This document shows positions 18,401 through 26,775 of a DNA stretch of 64,000 nt, in pieces. The translations under genes were made by a program, and so were the position numbers. Under the pieces are notes generated by a model, which saw only the letters and a program-made list of their open reading frames with translations, had not been told where the DNA came from and did no database searches. Positions within the stretch are counted from its first letter, which is position 1; every line of letters starts with the position of its first letter. Origin of the DNA: VBDM01 sp035651815 (lineage in GTDB: Bacteria; Pseudomonadota; Gammaproteobacteria; Burkholderiales; SG8-39); the NCBI GenBank assembly GCA_035651815.1, contig DASRFB010000133.1, positions 61,156-125,155 of the forward strand. The letters are read 5' to 3'.

Positions 18401-18559
18401 CACCGCCGCCGGAGCGCCGCCGTCGCGGGCGCGCTGACCGCGTCGCTGGGCGATCGCGACCCGGAGCTGCGAGCCGCCTTTCTCGGGCGCATGCGCGGCA
18501 GAGCGTCGGCGGGACGCCGCGGGCTCGCGGTCTTCCGAGCTGCGGTCGCGACGCCCTGA
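15416..18559 (+). CDS. Large transcriptional regulator: OmpR-type winged helix, AAA-like ATPase, TPR-like tail
   Basis: 1047 residues from the ATG at 15416; a TTG seven codons upstream is also possible. Residues about 5-103 form a transcriptional-regulatory C-type winged helix (LVTKEELLDAVWGG, IATIHRRGYRFVAAV). An STAND/AAA-like NTPase follows, with Walker A GDAGIGKTALVGE near residue 173 and Walker B LVLVLEDLHWSD near 288. From about residue 600 to the end there are Ala/Leu-rich helical repeats of TPR type. The architecture is that of CadC/MalT-like signal-integrating regulators that lack a receiver domain. The ligand is unknown. It diverges from the di-haem protein gene and has phased heptamers just upstream. 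Confidence 0.88.
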   Translation: MAGRNDPRFGDFRLDLGKETLWRGWSEVRLTPRAFVLLRHLVEHADRLVTKEELLDAVWGGLHVGDSVVKVRIAELRQALSDSAEEPRYIATIHRRGYRFVAAVSGDAVPAASATRPSAVQAFARGLPGPGGGVGLAHAPPAPFVGRGPVLARLEARLGMALAGERQVVFVAGDAGIGKTALVGELLRHASRMSESRIAIGRCADHYGTGEPYLPWLEALGRLCKDDRGRLLTDVLRRHAPMWLLQLPWLVEPHDRAALQREVLGGSRERMQRELDSALEAFTAEHPLVLVLEDLHWSDASTLDLVRSLAQSRTQARLLLLVSYRASDAIARGHPVRALRNELHLHDECHEEILDLLTRADVADYIAARLPAAEPSAPELAAIVHRRTDGHPLFMVSLVDDAIRSGILEIREGALRLRGEPTQLESGIPTSVREMVERDYERLDPRDRELLAAASVAGVEFSARVVAAAIESDAVEVERRCDDLVRSGRFLEAREASRWADGVVDASYAFRHALYQAVLYEEVPRAHRMRLHRSLGVCLEEKLADRVVERAAQLVLHFERGGDPLRAIAHLRRVADNAVRRCANREGIEALTRASDLLAEVPAESRGSLELDVREQLGLVRRSMGDMRGAAADFDAVVALARRAGSVDREAKALLYLCSALTWIDRERRSATLAEAIRVAERVEDELLRAHALGYAAYWNLSLRGWSAEQERACAAAVEAARRAGDRELQALHVGRSAYFHCMHADYDLACRTAEEGLEHAFAVGNAFEAMACQHYRSSALLESGRWGEMLDTLQEAIAVAERNGHRLWASFFHLQIALLCLQTGAFERAKAIAERGLEESRTAGHVDGEVFALTVLAQSLLGLGDHEAGMSTLAHMEERAGPDGALGGWISHMSFRQAIADHWLGRGDVERARVEAERILRLARPPGQKTYVALARVTLAAVAAELGERRKAEDELRGALEIVERANVPLAAWRVHALAARWAKLREDHARAVDHRRRSAAVAGALTASLGDRDPELRAAFLGRMRGRASAGRRGLAVFRAAVATP

Positions 18560-18598
18560 TCAAGGAGCATGACTCGAGGTGAAGCCGGCCCCAGGGGG

Positions 18599-18643
18599 CC
18601 CCGGCGGGCTTTGCCCGACGGGGCGAGGGGAGCGATCCCCTCG
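18599..18643. repeat. Double-hairpin intergenic element, copy 1
   Basis: Hairpin A has arms 18599-18609 and 18613-18623 around a TTT loop, with one mismatch. Hairpin B has arms CGAGGGGA (18624-18631) and TCCCCTCG (18636-18643) around a GCGA tetraloop. It begins 5 bp past the thiC stop, in the space between convergent genes. A diverged copy lies at 39740-39784 with base-pair-preserving changes. It may act as a terminator or 3'-end stabiliser. Confidence 0.7.
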
Positions 18644-18648
18644 TTGAA

Positions 18649-20307
18649 CTACTCGGCGTCGCGCTCCTGTACGGCTCGCGCCTGCTCGACGTCCGGCGTC
18701 AAGTCGCTGTGGCAGGCGTGCTTGCCGGCGACGACCGCGATCCGCGCGGCTGCGCCGCGCCGCGCGAGCAGGTCCGCCCCTTCCGCGCCGACGCCCGGAC
18801 TCCGCTGCGCGCGGCGCTCGGGCTGGAACTCGGCGTCCTTGCCGCTCGCGAACGCGACGATCTCCTTCGAGATGCGCATGCTGCACCAGTCGTGGCCGCA
18901 CATCGCGCAGAAGTCCGTGTCGACCTCGAGGTCCTCGTCGTGGAGCGCGCGCGCGGTCTCGCCGTCGAAGGCGAGCTCGAACTGGCGCGGCCAGTTGAGA
19001 GCGGCGCGGGCGCGCGAGAGGTCGTCGTCCCATTGCCGGGCGCCGGCCACGCCGCGCGCCACGTCGCCGGCGTGCGCGGCGATCTTGTAGGCGATGCAGC
19101 CGTCCTTGACGTCCTGCGGGCGCGGCAGCCCGACGTGCTCCTTCGGCGTCACGTAGCAGAGCATCGCGGCGCCGTGGCGGGCGGCCTCGGCGGCGCCGAT
19201 CGCGCTCGTGATGTGGTCGTAGCCGGGGAAGACGTCGGTCACGAGGGGACCCAGCACGTAGAAGGGCGCGTCGTCGCAGATGCGCTGCTGGAGGCGCATG
19301 TTGAAGCCGATCTGGTCCATCGGGACGTGCCCGGGGCCCTCGACCATCGCCTGCACGCCGGCGTCGCGCGCGCGCTGCACGAGCTCGCCGAGCGTCTGCA
19401 GCTCCGCGAGCTGCGCCGGATCCGAGGCGTCCGCGAGGCACCCGGGACGGAGGCCGTCGCCGAGCGAGTAGGTGACGTCGTACTCGCGCATGATCGCGGA
19501 GATCTCGTCGAAGAGCTCGTACATCGGGTTCTGCTTGCCGTGGTGGATCATCCACTTGGCGAGCAGCGAGCCGCCGCGCGACACGATGCCGGTGACGCGG
19601 TTCTTGACGAGCGGGAGGTGCTCGCGCAGGACGCCGGCGTGGATCGTGAAGTAGTCGACGCCCTGCTGCGCTTGACGCTCGATCTCGGCGAGGATGGCGT
19701 CGTACCCGAGGTCCTCGATGCTGCGGCCGAGGATCATGCTGTAGATCGGGACGGTGCCGATCGGGATCGTCGAGTGGTCGATGATCGCCTGGCGGCAGGC
19801 CGGCAGATCGCCGCCGGTCGAGAGGTCCATGAGCGTGTCCGCGCCGAAGCGCTGCGCCCAGCGGAGCTTCTCGACCTCCTCGTCCGTCGAGCTCGAGACC
19901 GGGGACGCCCCGATGTTGGCGTTGATCTTCGTCGTGATCCGGCGCCCGATGCCGGTCGGGTCGAGCCGCTTCGGGGCGCGGTCGCCGGGGAGGCGGCCGG
20001 GATCGCCGATCGCCTGCTGGCGCTGCGAGACGGTCTGGTTCACCCAGAGCCGCGCGTCCGCGCGCGCGCCCGGGTGTCCCGCCGGCTCCGAGCCGAGCCG
20101 TGCGGGGTGCGCGCTTCCGTTCCGCGCGTGGGTCGCGGACGGCGCCTCTCCTCCGCTCCCCGCGAGGTGCCGCACGTTCGCGGGAATCACGAGCCGGCCG
20201 CGCGCGACGTCGTCGCGGATGGTTTCGACCGCGACGTTCTCGCGCTCCGCCACGCGGAGCATCTCGGGCGTGACCGCTCCGCGTCGTGCGCTCTCGAGCT
20301 GTGTCAT
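18649..20307 (-). CDS. thiC: Phosphomethylpyrimidine synthase (radical SAM, thiamine pathway)
   Basis: 552 residues with clear ThiC features: TKINANIGASPVSSSTDEEV, GADTLMDLSTGGDL, HAGVLREHLPL, SRGGSLLAKWM, VEGPGHVPMDQ, and the C-terminal cluster motif CAMCGHDWCS (C-x2-C-x4-C) that binds the [4Fe-4S] cluster. It converts aminoimidazole ribotide to HMP phosphate for thiamine synthesis. About 65 low-complexity residues are inserted between VIPANVRHL and DPTGIGRR, where other ThiC proteins have a short loop. The gene starts 18 bp after the MMPL exporter gene and is probably co-transcribed with it. No thi neighbours and no TPP riboswitch were seen. The start lacks a clear Shine-Dalgarno. Confidence 0.95.
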   Translation of the reverse strand: MTQLESARRGAVTPEMLRVAERENVAVETIRDDVARGRLVIPANVRHLAGSGGEAPSATHARNGSAHPARLGSEPAGHPGARADARLWVNQTVSQRQQAIGDPGRLPGDRAPKRLDPTGIGRRITTKINANIGASPVSSSTDEEVEKLRWAQRFGADTLMDLSTGGDLPACRQAIIDHSTIPIGTVPIYSMILGRSIEDLGYDAILAEIERQAQQGVDYFTIHAGVLREHLPLVKNRVTGIVSRGGSLLAKWMIHHGKQNPMYELFDEISAIMREYDVTYSLGDGLRPGCLADASDPAQLAELQTLGELVQRARDAGVQAMVEGPGHVPMDQIGFNMRLQQRICDDAPFYVLGPLVTDVFPGYDHITSAIGAAEAARHGAAMLCYVTPKEHVGLPRPQDVKDGCIAYKIAAHAGDVARGVAGARQWDDDLSRARAALNWPRQFELAFDGETARALHDEDLEVDTDFCAMCGHDWCSMRISKEIVAFASGKDAEFQPERRAQRSPGVGAEGADLLARRGAAARIAVVAGKHACHSDLTPDVEQARAVQERDAE

Positions 20308-20325
20308 CGGGGAACCAGCTCGGTT

Positions 20326-22779
20326 CTACGCCGCCCCCGGTGACCGATCAAGGTCGGTCGATCGCGGCGCCAGCAGCGCGCGCCGGAAGCGCGTGCGCGC
20401 GATCAGGCTCGCGAGCGCGGAGAGCACCACGAGCGTGGACGCGCTCGACGTCAGCATGGCGAGCGCGACGAGCCCGCCGAGCTGGATGTGGAACGCGAAC
20501 CCCGAGAAGCAGAGCGTCGAGTAGCCCGCCGCGATCGCCGACGAGACGAAAACGATGGCCTTGCCCGACGTGAGGAGCGTGGCGCGCAGGGCGGCGGGGA
20601 CGTCGCCGGTGCGCTGCGACTCCTCGCGCAGCCGGAAGAGGAAGTACACCGCGTAGTCCGCCCCGATGCCGACCGCCATCGCCGCGACCGCCGACGTCAC
20701 GATGTCGAGCGGGATGTGCAGGAAGCCCATCACCGCGAAGTTGATCGCGACCGCGAGCGCGAGCGGCACCGCCACCAGCAGGCCCGCGAGCGCGCTTCGG
20801 AGGACGATGCCGCCGACCGCGATCGTGATCACGGTGATCTGGAGGATGTTCGCGACCTTGCCCTCGACCATCGCTTCGGTGAGCGCGCCGTTCGAGGCGA
20901 GCGAGCCGGCGACGCGGTAGTGGAAGCCCGGAGGAAGCTCGCGCGCGAGGATCGCTTCCGCGGCGGCGATCATCTGCTTTCCGTAGCGCGTGCTGTCGTC
21001 GTGCAGCAGCACGACGATCTTCGCGAGCCGGTTGTCCGGGGTGACCAGGGTCGAAAGGTCGTCGCCGCCCGAAAGCGTGTAGAGGAAGAGGTACTGCGCG
21101 GCGAGCGCCTTGGTCGGCGGAAGCTCGTCGGGCGGAGCCCCCGGCGCGCCCGCCGCGTCTCCTTCGTGGGCCGCGTCGGCGGCGAGCGCGCGGTGCAGCG
21201 TCTTCACGCGTCCGGCGACGGATACCGCCTTTCCGACCCCGGGGAGCGCCTCCATCTGTCGCTCGAAGCGTTCGATCGCCCGCAGCGCTTCCGGGCGAGC
21301 GATCGCCCCTTCCTCGGGCCCCTCGATGATGAAGACGAGCGTGCTCGTGCCGGCGAAGCTGCGGTTCAGCGCGTCGTCCTGCAGCCGCACCGGAGACGAC
21401 GCGGCGAACTCGCGCCTGAAGCTCGTGTCCACTTCGACGCGCCGCCCGAGGAACGCGCACATCGCCACGACGCCCAGCATGCCGACCACGATCCACGCGG
21501 CGCCCGAGCCGGACGCGGCGCGCGCGAGCGACTCGAGCCCGCGGTCGAGCCACGGATGCGTGGTGCGCTCGCGGGTGCGCTCGCGGTCGAGCGGAACGGG
21601 CATCGCGGCCCGCACGGCCGGCACGACCGTGAGCTCGATCGCCAGGGTGGAGAGGATGCCGAGCGCGGTGAAGATGCCGAACGTCCGGATCGTGTCGACG
21701 CCGAAGCTCAAGAGCGAGAGGAACGACAGTGCGCCGATCGTCCCGGCCGCGATCATCACCCGCCCGACGCGGACGATCGATTCGACCACCGCCTCCCGGT
21801 TGTCTCCGAGGCGCGCGAGCTCCTCGTAGTATCGCTTCAGGATCTGGACGGCGTGTCCGGCGGCGACTGCGAGGATGAGGATCGGCGTCGTGGTGTTGAA
21901 GGGATCGAGCGGGACGCGCAGCCAGCCCATCATCCCGACCGCCCACGCGACCGCCAGGAGCGCCGTGAGGAGCGGCAGGAAGATCGCTTGCACCGTACGG
22001 AACGCGTCGTAGTGCACGAGCGCGATCACGAGCAGCGCGATCGGGAAGAAGTACACCATGCGCGCCGCGTACTCGCCGACGGCGCCCGACATGACGACCG
22101 GTCCGGAGAGCGCCCACGTGAAGGTGCCGTCGTCGTTGGCCACGACGACCCCGCGCGCCGCCTCGTAGAGCGACCGGTAGTCGGGAAGCTGCGGCGAGAG
22201 CTCGAACGTCGCGTAGATCGCGAGCGCCCGCCCGTCCGACGACACGAGCGTTCCGACGTTGTCGGAGTTGCCGAAGACGCGCGTGCGAACGGCGGCCGCG
22301 CCCTCGGCCGTGGTGGGTACGGCCTCCATGAGCGGCTCGACGGCGATGCCGTCCCGAGTCGGCTGCACGTCCTTCATCGCGGGCGAAGCGATGCTCTGGA
22401 GAAGCGGCTGCACGGTGCCCGGAAGGCGCGCGAGCCCTTCGGTGATCCGCTTCACGGCCGCCAGGAAGCGCGGCTCGAACGGCGACCCGTCGTTCGGGAA
22501 GAGGCCGACGATCACCAGGTTCTTGTCGCCGAACGTCGCGTGCAGCTCGTTCAGCGCTTGGATGTAGGGATGCTGCTGAGGGAGGTTGCGATCGGGGTCC
22601 ACCTCGACGCGGAGGCGCGCCGCGCCGGCGCCGAGGACGGCGGAGAGCACGAGGCCGAGCGCGACGATCGCGCGACGCCGCCTCACGACGAACGACGCGT
22701 AGCGACGCAGCCAGTCGCCACGCGCGTCGGCGCCGCCGGAGCCGGCCGCGGCGTCAGAACGTGTATCGGATGCGCGCAT
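20326..22779 (-). CDS. MMPL/RND-family exporter
   Basis: 817 residues from the ATG at 22779; a GTG at 22827 would add 16 residues. Twelve membrane segments in two similar halves are each preceded by a large periplasmic loop, as in hydrophobe/amphiphile RND pumps of the HpnN/MMPL type. MAVGIGADYAVYFLFRLREE in the second half carries the membrane aspartate of this family, and ILAVAAGHAVQILKRYYEEL is the first-half counterpart. Such pumps export lipids or other hydrophobic molecules. It overlaps the end of the upstream barrel gene by 26 bp, suggesting an outer-membrane/inner-membrane pair. Cargo is unknown. Confidence 0.85.
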   Translation of the reverse strand: MRASDTRSDAAAGSGGADARGDWLRRYASFVVRRRRAIVALGLVLSAVLGAGAARLRVEVDPDRNLPQQHPYIQALNELHATFGDKNLVIVGLFPNDGSPFEPRFLAAVKRITEGLARLPGTVQPLLQSIASPAMKDVQPTRDGIAVEPLMEAVPTTAEGAAAVRTRVFGNSDNVGTLVSSDGRALAIYATFELSPQLPDYRSLYEAARGVVVANDDGTFTWALSGPVVMSGAVGEYAARMVYFFPIALLVIALVHYDAFRTVQAIFLPLLTALLAVAWAVGMMGWLRVPLDPFNTTTPILILAVAAGHAVQILKRYYEELARLGDNREAVVESIVRVGRVMIAAGTIGALSFLSLLSFGVDTIRTFGIFTALGILSTLAIELTVVPAVRAAMPVPLDRERTRERTTHPWLDRGLESLARAASGSGAAWIVVGMLGVVAMCAFLGRRVEVDTSFRREFAASSPVRLQDDALNRSFAGTSTLVFIIEGPEEGAIARPEALRAIERFERQMEALPGVGKAVSVAGRVKTLHRALAADAAHEGDAAGAPGAPPDELPPTKALAAQYLFLYTLSGGDDLSTLVTPDNRLAKIVVLLHDDSTRYGKQMIAAAEAILARELPPGFHYRVAGSLASNGALTEAMVEGKVANILQITVITIAVGGIVLRSALAGLLVAVPLALAVAINFAVMGFLHIPLDIVTSAVAAMAVGIGADYAVYFLFRLREESQRTGDVPAALRATLLTSGKAIVFVSSAIAAGYSTLCFSGFAFHIQLGGLVALAMLTSSASTLVVLSALASLIARTRFRRALLAPRSTDLDRSPGAA

Positions 22780-24277
22780 ACGCTTCGGAGTTCCGATCGT
22801 ATTGCCCGATGAGCGAGTTCCGGTCACCGAAGATTCCGAGGACGCCCGCGACGACCTGCACCCCCTCGCGGACCTCGTAGGCGAGCTGTCCTCGCAGCAG
22901 CTCGTAGCCGCTCTCGATGCCCCACAGCGCGATCAGCTGTCCTTCCAGCCGATCCGACATCCAGCGCTTGCGGAGGTTCGCGGCGAGGCGCGTGTCCACG
23001 TCCCGGACGAGGAGCCGGCGGTCGTTGTGGAGCAGGATCAGCTGGTATAGCTCCACGAGCGGCACGAAACCGTCGAGCACCGTGTCCGCGCCGATGCCCC
23101 ACTCGACGGCGTCACGCTCGGCGAACGCGGGCACCTCGACCGTCTCGCCGCGCACGAGGTGGTCGACCAGCGCCGGGTCGCCCAGGATCTGGTTCGTGAT
23201 CTCCTGCACCGCGGACGGGTAGGGGCGGCGGAACCGCCACGCCGCCTCGGCGCGAACGGTGAGCGGGCCGACCGGGGTCGCGGCGTCGGCGCCGAGCGAG
23301 CGAAATCGGCGATACGCGGGAACGAGCTGCGTGAACGCGGTCACCGGGACGACGGCGCCGGGCTCCGCTTCGCCCACCGCGACGCGGACCGGCACGCTGA
23401 AGTTCGGCGCCGGGTCGAAGCCGTCGTAGTAGACGAGCGCGACGTCGGTCTCGCCGAGGCGCGCCGAGAAGCGCGCGCCGAGGTTGCCGTTGTCGAATTG
23501 GCGCGCGGGCGGCGGCGCGTTCCGGAGCGTCTGCTCGACCGCCACGTCGCACGGACAGGGCGTTCCCTCCAGCTCGCCGACCGAGAGGCGAGGGGTGACG
23601 CGCGCCGCGGGCGCGAACCAGCGCTCCTCCGCGAGAGGAAAGCGCCACGGAACCGCGATCGGCTCCCACGCGATCGTGAAGCGGCTCTCGTCGGGCAGGG
23701 TCTCGCGCCAGGCGCGCGGAAGGAGCCACGTGAACGCGATCGCCGGCACGCCGATCTTGAGCTCGCGCTCGTCCATCAGGAACGGGTCTTCGTACTGCCG
23801 CGGGTTCAGGAGGTCGTTCGGCTGGACGGAGTCGAGACGTCCCCAGAAGAACTTCTGCTTTCCGACCCGGAGGTCGAACGCCTCTCCCCGGTAATCGACG
23901 TACGCTTCCTCGAACTCCAGCGACGGCGAGAGGTTCTGGAACGAATGTCCGAGGTCGAAGACGCCGGCGTGCGCGTCCTCCGGCGGCCCGCCCCAGAGTC
24001 CGATCGTGGCGATGCGCCAGCGGAGCCGGCTGCCGATGCTCTGCTCCGCGTGGAGGTCGATCCGCGCCTGCGGCAGCTGGCGCGGGCTCGCGTCGTCGAA
24101 GCGCGCGATCCCGTATCCCTCGATCCGGCCTCCGATCCTGACGGGCGACGCCGTCGGGAGCTGCGCGCGGGCGTCGCCGACCGGCATCGTCGATTGCGAC
24201 AGCGCCAGGGCGCCGAACGCCACCAACACGCGCCACGCGACGCGCGCGTCGCCAGAATGCCCGACCGTATCCGCCAT
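22754..24277 (-). CDS. Outer-membrane beta-barrel protein (DUF1302/alginate-export-like)
   Basis: 507 residues from the ATG at 24277, which places a signal peptide (VLVAFGALALSQSTMPVGDA) at the N terminus. The 74 codons before it in the same frame are Arg/Pro-rich and unlikely to be coding. Alternating polar/apolar strands and an aromatic C terminus (YARIRYTF) mark an outer-membrane barrel. FDLRVGKQKFFWGRLDSVQP and LLNPRQYEDPFLMDERELK resemble DUF1302-type barrels, which often accompany MMPL exporters. It is the first gene of the barrel-MMPL-thiC group. Confidence 0.78.
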   Translation of the reverse strand: MADTVGHSGDARVAWRVLVAFGALALSQSTMPVGDARAQLPTASPVRIGGRIEGYGIARFDDASPRQLPQARIDLHAEQSIGSRLRWRIATIGLWGGPPEDAHAGVFDLGHSFQNLSPSLEFEEAYVDYRGEAFDLRVGKQKFFWGRLDSVQPNDLLNPRQYEDPFLMDERELKIGVPAIAFTWLLPRAWRETLPDESRFTIAWEPIAVPWRFPLAEERWFAPAARVTPRLSVGELEGTPCPCDVAVEQTLRNAPPPARQFDNGNLGARFSARLGETDVALVYYDGFDPAPNFSVPVRVAVGEAEPGAVVPVTAFTQLVPAYRRFRSLGADAATPVGPLTVRAEAAWRFRRPYPSAVQEITNQILGDPALVDHLVRGETVEVPAFAERDAVEWGIGADTVLDGFVPLVELYQLILLHNDRRLLVRDVDTRLAANLRKRWMSDRLEGQLIALWGIESGYELLRGQLAYEVREGVQVVAGVLGIFGDRNSLIGQYDRNSEAYARIRYTF

Positions 24278-24497
24278 CGCCTCGAAAGCGAGCCGCTCCG
24301 CCGCCTCTCCGCGTCCGGCGCCGGGCGCACCGGACCCGCGTCGTGCCGGCCTCCCGGAGCCCCTCGGTGGCGGACGCGTCGCTGTAGCACGGCGCGAGCG
24401 CGGGCGGGAAGGCGCGCGCAGACAATGAATCGAGCGCCTTGCCGCGACGGCTCGACCGTGCTCAGTGTCGAAGCTCGATTCGCCGCACGGATCCCAC

Positions 24498-24989
24498 ATG
24501 ATCGGAAGACGACGCTTCGTCCGACTCGCCGTGCTCGCCGCAGCCGCCGCCGCGACCCCGGCGGCGTTCGGGGTCGAGCTGCCCGCCGCGACCCGCGCGG
24601 CGCTCGAGAGCGCGTCGCTGCTCTACGTCGCGACCCGTCGCAAGAGCGGTCGGCGCAGCGAGGCGGCTCCGATCTGGTTCATGTACGAGGGCGACGCCGT
24701 GTTCTTCACGACCTCGCCGGACAGCTGGAAGGCAAAGCGCATCCGGCGCGGAAGCCCGCTCTACATCTGGGTGGGGAGCGCGGACGGTCCGTTCGTCGTC
24801 GGCGAGGCGAAGCCGGTCACCGATCCGGCGGTCGTCGCGCACATGGGAGAGGTGTACGCGAAGAAATACTGGATCGCGTGGCTCGGGCTCTTCCGCCCAC
24901 GGCCGGATCGCGTCGCGGCGGGAAAAACGCTCGCGTACCGCGTCGAGCTGAGCGAAGGCGTTCCTCCGCCCGCACCCGCCGCGAGCTGA
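24498..24989 (+). CDS. Tat-exported pyridoxamine 5'-phosphate oxidase-fold protein
   Basis: 163 residues. The N terminus IGRRRFVRLAVLAAAAAATP is a twin-arginine (RRxF) signal, indicating export of a folded, cofactor-bearing protein. The mature part has the split-barrel fold of PPOX/FMN-binding proteins: ASLLYVATRRKSGRRSEAAP, IWFMYEGDAVFFTTSPDSWK, and IRRGSPLYIWVG. These small proteins bind FMN, F420 or haem, and the cofactor here cannot be told. The gene diverges from the barrel protein at 24277 and converges with the secreted protein at 25044. The upstream in-frame codon at 24465 would put ten charged residues before the Tat motif and is less likely. Confidence 0.75.
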   Translation: MIGRRRFVRLAVLAAAAAATPAAFGVELPAATRAALESASLLYVATRRKSGRRSEAAPIWFMYEGDAVFFTTSPDSWKAKRIRRGSPLYIWVGSADGPFVVGEAKPVTDPAVVAHMGEVYAKKYWIAWLGLFRPRPDRVAAGKTLAYRVELSEGVPPPAPAAS

Positions 24990-25010
24990 GCGGCCGGCGC
25001 GCCGGCTTCG

Positions 25011-25027
25011 ACCGCGGCGGCCGCGGT
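25011..25027. terminator. GC hairpin between convergent genes
   Basis: ACCGCGG and CCGCGGT form a 7-bp stem around a CGG loop, just after a 14-bp palindrome GCCGGCGCGCCGGC. It lies in the 54-bp gap between the convergent genes ending at 24989 and 25044. There is no T-tract. Confidence 0.45.
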
Positions 25028-25043
25028 GCGCGAGCAGCCGCAG

Positions 25044-25877
25044 CTACTGCGCCAGCCAGCTTCGCTTGCGCCAACCCGGCGGCGGCGCGAACGCCTCCGG
25101 AGCGACGGCCGCGCGCTCGACGCCGAGGACGCGCGTCTCCGTGGCCGGGACGTCCTCGTCCCGGACGCGGACCCGGATCGGGACGCCGTCGAGCGCGGCG
25201 ATCGCCGCTGGATCCATCGCGACGCCGCCGATGCCTCCGCCCGGCATCCCGCGCGTCAGCTCGGCCGCGACCGTCGCGAGCCGTCGCGCCGGATCGAGGT
25301 CGGAGCGCGTCATCCCGAGCGTGGCGTAGTCCGCGATGCACGCGTCTCCGATCGGGCGGCTGCCGCGCAGGATCGTGTGCTCGCGGCAGCTCCTTCCCGC
25401 GGTGCTTGCCGTCTTGCCGGTCGCGACCAGCCGGATCTCCGCCGCCTTCCCGTTCGGCTCGGAGAGGCCGGTCGCGTCGAGGACCTCCTCCATGCGCGCG
25501 CGCGTCTCCGGCGACATCCCCTTCATCTGCGCCCGCACCTCGCCGCGCACGGCGTCGAGCTGCCCCGTCACCCACTCGACCGACTCGCGATCGATCTGCA
25601 CGTAAGACCGGTCGCTCGGCTCGAGCACGTAGAGGGCGTCGCGATCGCCGCGGAAGACGAGCACCACGTCGCCGTCCTGCGGGCGCGGGCCGGCGGGGAC
25701 CTCGGCGCGCAACCGGTCGCCGGCGAGCATGACCTTTCCCGAGCGCGTCGTCGGCTGCTTGCGATCGAGGAAGGTCGTCTCCGTCCGCACCACCAGCGCG
25801 CCCGCCGCCGCCGCCGACACCGGCGCGACGAGCGACAGCGCGACCGCGACCGACAGCGCCCAGCCCGAACGTCTCAT
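25044..25877 (-). CDS. Secreted protein of unknown function (DUF4412-like)
   Basis: 277 residues from the ATG at 25877; a start at 25913 would add 12 residues before the signal peptide. The N terminus (MRRSGWALSVAVALSLVAPV) is a signal peptide. The mature region begins VVRTETTFLDRKQPTTRSGK, with LAGDRLRAEVPAG and VFRGDRDALYVLEPSDRSYV, resembling DUF4412-type periplasmic proteins. That resemblance is distant and carries no known reaction. The mature part has two cysteines (SCREH and DACIAD), which could form a disulfide. The Pro-rich C terminus is probably unstructured. It is alone on its strand between convergent and tandem neighbours. Confidence 0.6.
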   Translation of the reverse strand: MRRSGWALSVAVALSLVAPVSAAAAGALVVRTETTFLDRKQPTTRSGKVMLAGDRLRAEVPAGPRPQDGDVVLVFRGDRDALYVLEPSDRSYVQIDRESVEWVTGQLDAVRGEVRAQMKGMSPETRARMEEVLDATGLSEPNGKAAEIRLVATGKTASTAGRSCREHTILRGSRPIGDACIADYATLGMTRSDLDPARRLATVAAELTRGMPGGGIGGVAMDPAAIAALDGVPIRVRVRDEDVPATETRVLGVERAAVAPEAFAPPPGWRKRSWLAQ

Positions 25878-25941
25878 CGCTCCGATACAGCCAGAGAAGG
25901 AGATGGGCGGCAATCCGGGCGAGCGCGGCGCGCGGTCGGCC

Positions 25942-25962
25942 GGGGCCGCGGCGCCCGGCCCC
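25942..25962 (-). terminator. Terminator hairpin for the CoA-ester operon
   Basis: GGGGCCG and CGGCCCC form a 7-bp stem with a 7-nt loop, 6 bp beyond the stop of the crotonase gene that ends the minus-strand operon at 25969. A strong stem of this kind at an operon end suggests termination, although no T-run follows. Confidence 0.5.
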
Positions 25963-25968
25963 GTCGCG

Positions 25969-26775
25969 TCAGCGCCCCGTGAAGAGGGGCGTCCGCTTCT
26001 CCGCGAAGGCGCGCTGCCCTTCGGCGAAATCCGCGCTCGCGAGCGCGCGGTTCCGGAGCTCGGTGAAGCGCTTCACCTGCTCCGGCGAGAAGCCGGCGTT
26101 CTCGCCGAGCGCGGCGAGCATCTCTTTGCTCGCGGCGAGCGTCCGCGGCGCCAGCTCCGCGATCTCGGCCGCGAGGCCGAGCACCGCGCGCTCGAGATCC
26201 GCGGCGGGGTGCACCCCGTTCAGGAGGCCGAGCGCCCACGCGCGCTGCGCCGACATCGGCCGTGCGGTCAGCAGCAGCTCGCCGACGAGCGCGCGGCTCG
26301 CGCGCGTCGCGAGGCGCGCGATGCCGACCGGGTCGTAGACGACGGAAAGCTTGGCGGCCGGGATCGCGAAGCGCGCGTCGTCGGCGGCGAAACGGAGGTC
26401 GCAAGCGGCGAGCAGCTCGACGGCCGCTCCGTACGCGCCGCCGAACGCCATCCCGACCACCGGAAATGGAAACCGCTCGATCGCTTCGAGCCCGTCGGCG
26501 ATGGGGTGGCGCGACGCTTCCTCTCCGCGGCCGCCGCGGATCGCCGAGATGTCGTAGCCGGACGAGAAGACCTGCGTCCCCTGGCCGCGCAGCACGACCG
26601 CGCGAACACCGTCCGCGGCGCAGGCGTCGAGCGCGGAAGCGAGCGAGCGGAGCAGGTCGGGATCGAGCGCGTTCCGCTTCGTGGGGTTCGAGAGCGTGAC
26701 GACCGCGACGGCGCCCCGGCGCTCGACGGAGACGCCGGACCTCGGACCTGCGTCGCCGGGGCCGCGGTCGCTCAC
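25969..26775 (-). CDS. Enoyl-CoA hydratase/isomerase family protein (crotonase fold)
   Basis: 268 residues from a GTG that overlaps the upstream stop (GTGA at 26772-26775). VSVERRGAVAVVTLSNPTKR opens the crotonase fold, GYDISAIRGG and VVGMAFGGAYGAAVELLAAC give the CoA-binding and oxyanion-hole regions, and FAIPAAKLSVVYDP follows. The two catalytic glutamates of classical hydratases are not evident at the usual places, so it may be an isomerase, lyase or hydrolase of the superfamily. It is the last gene of a five-gene CoA-ester operon. Confidence 0.85.
   Translation of the reverse strand: MSDRGPGDAGPRSGVSVERRGAVAVVTLSNPTKRNALDPDLLRSLASALDACAADGVRAVVLRGQGTQVFSSGYDISAIRGGRGEEASRHPIADGLEAIERFPFPVVGMAFGGAYGAAVELLAACDLRFAADDARFAIPAAKLSVVYDPVGIARLATRASRALVGELLLTARPMSAQRAWALGLLNGVHPAADLERAVLGLAAEIAELAPRTLAASKEMLAALGENAGFSPEQVKRFTELRNRALASADFAEGQRAFAEKRTPLFTGR

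Noticed and set aside
24278..24497. Possible TPP riboswitch upstream of the barrel-MMPL-thiC group
   Set aside because: The minus-strand leader lacks the conserved CUGAGA and CUGAU...GGA segments of the TPP aptamer, and the gap before thiC itself is only 18 bp.
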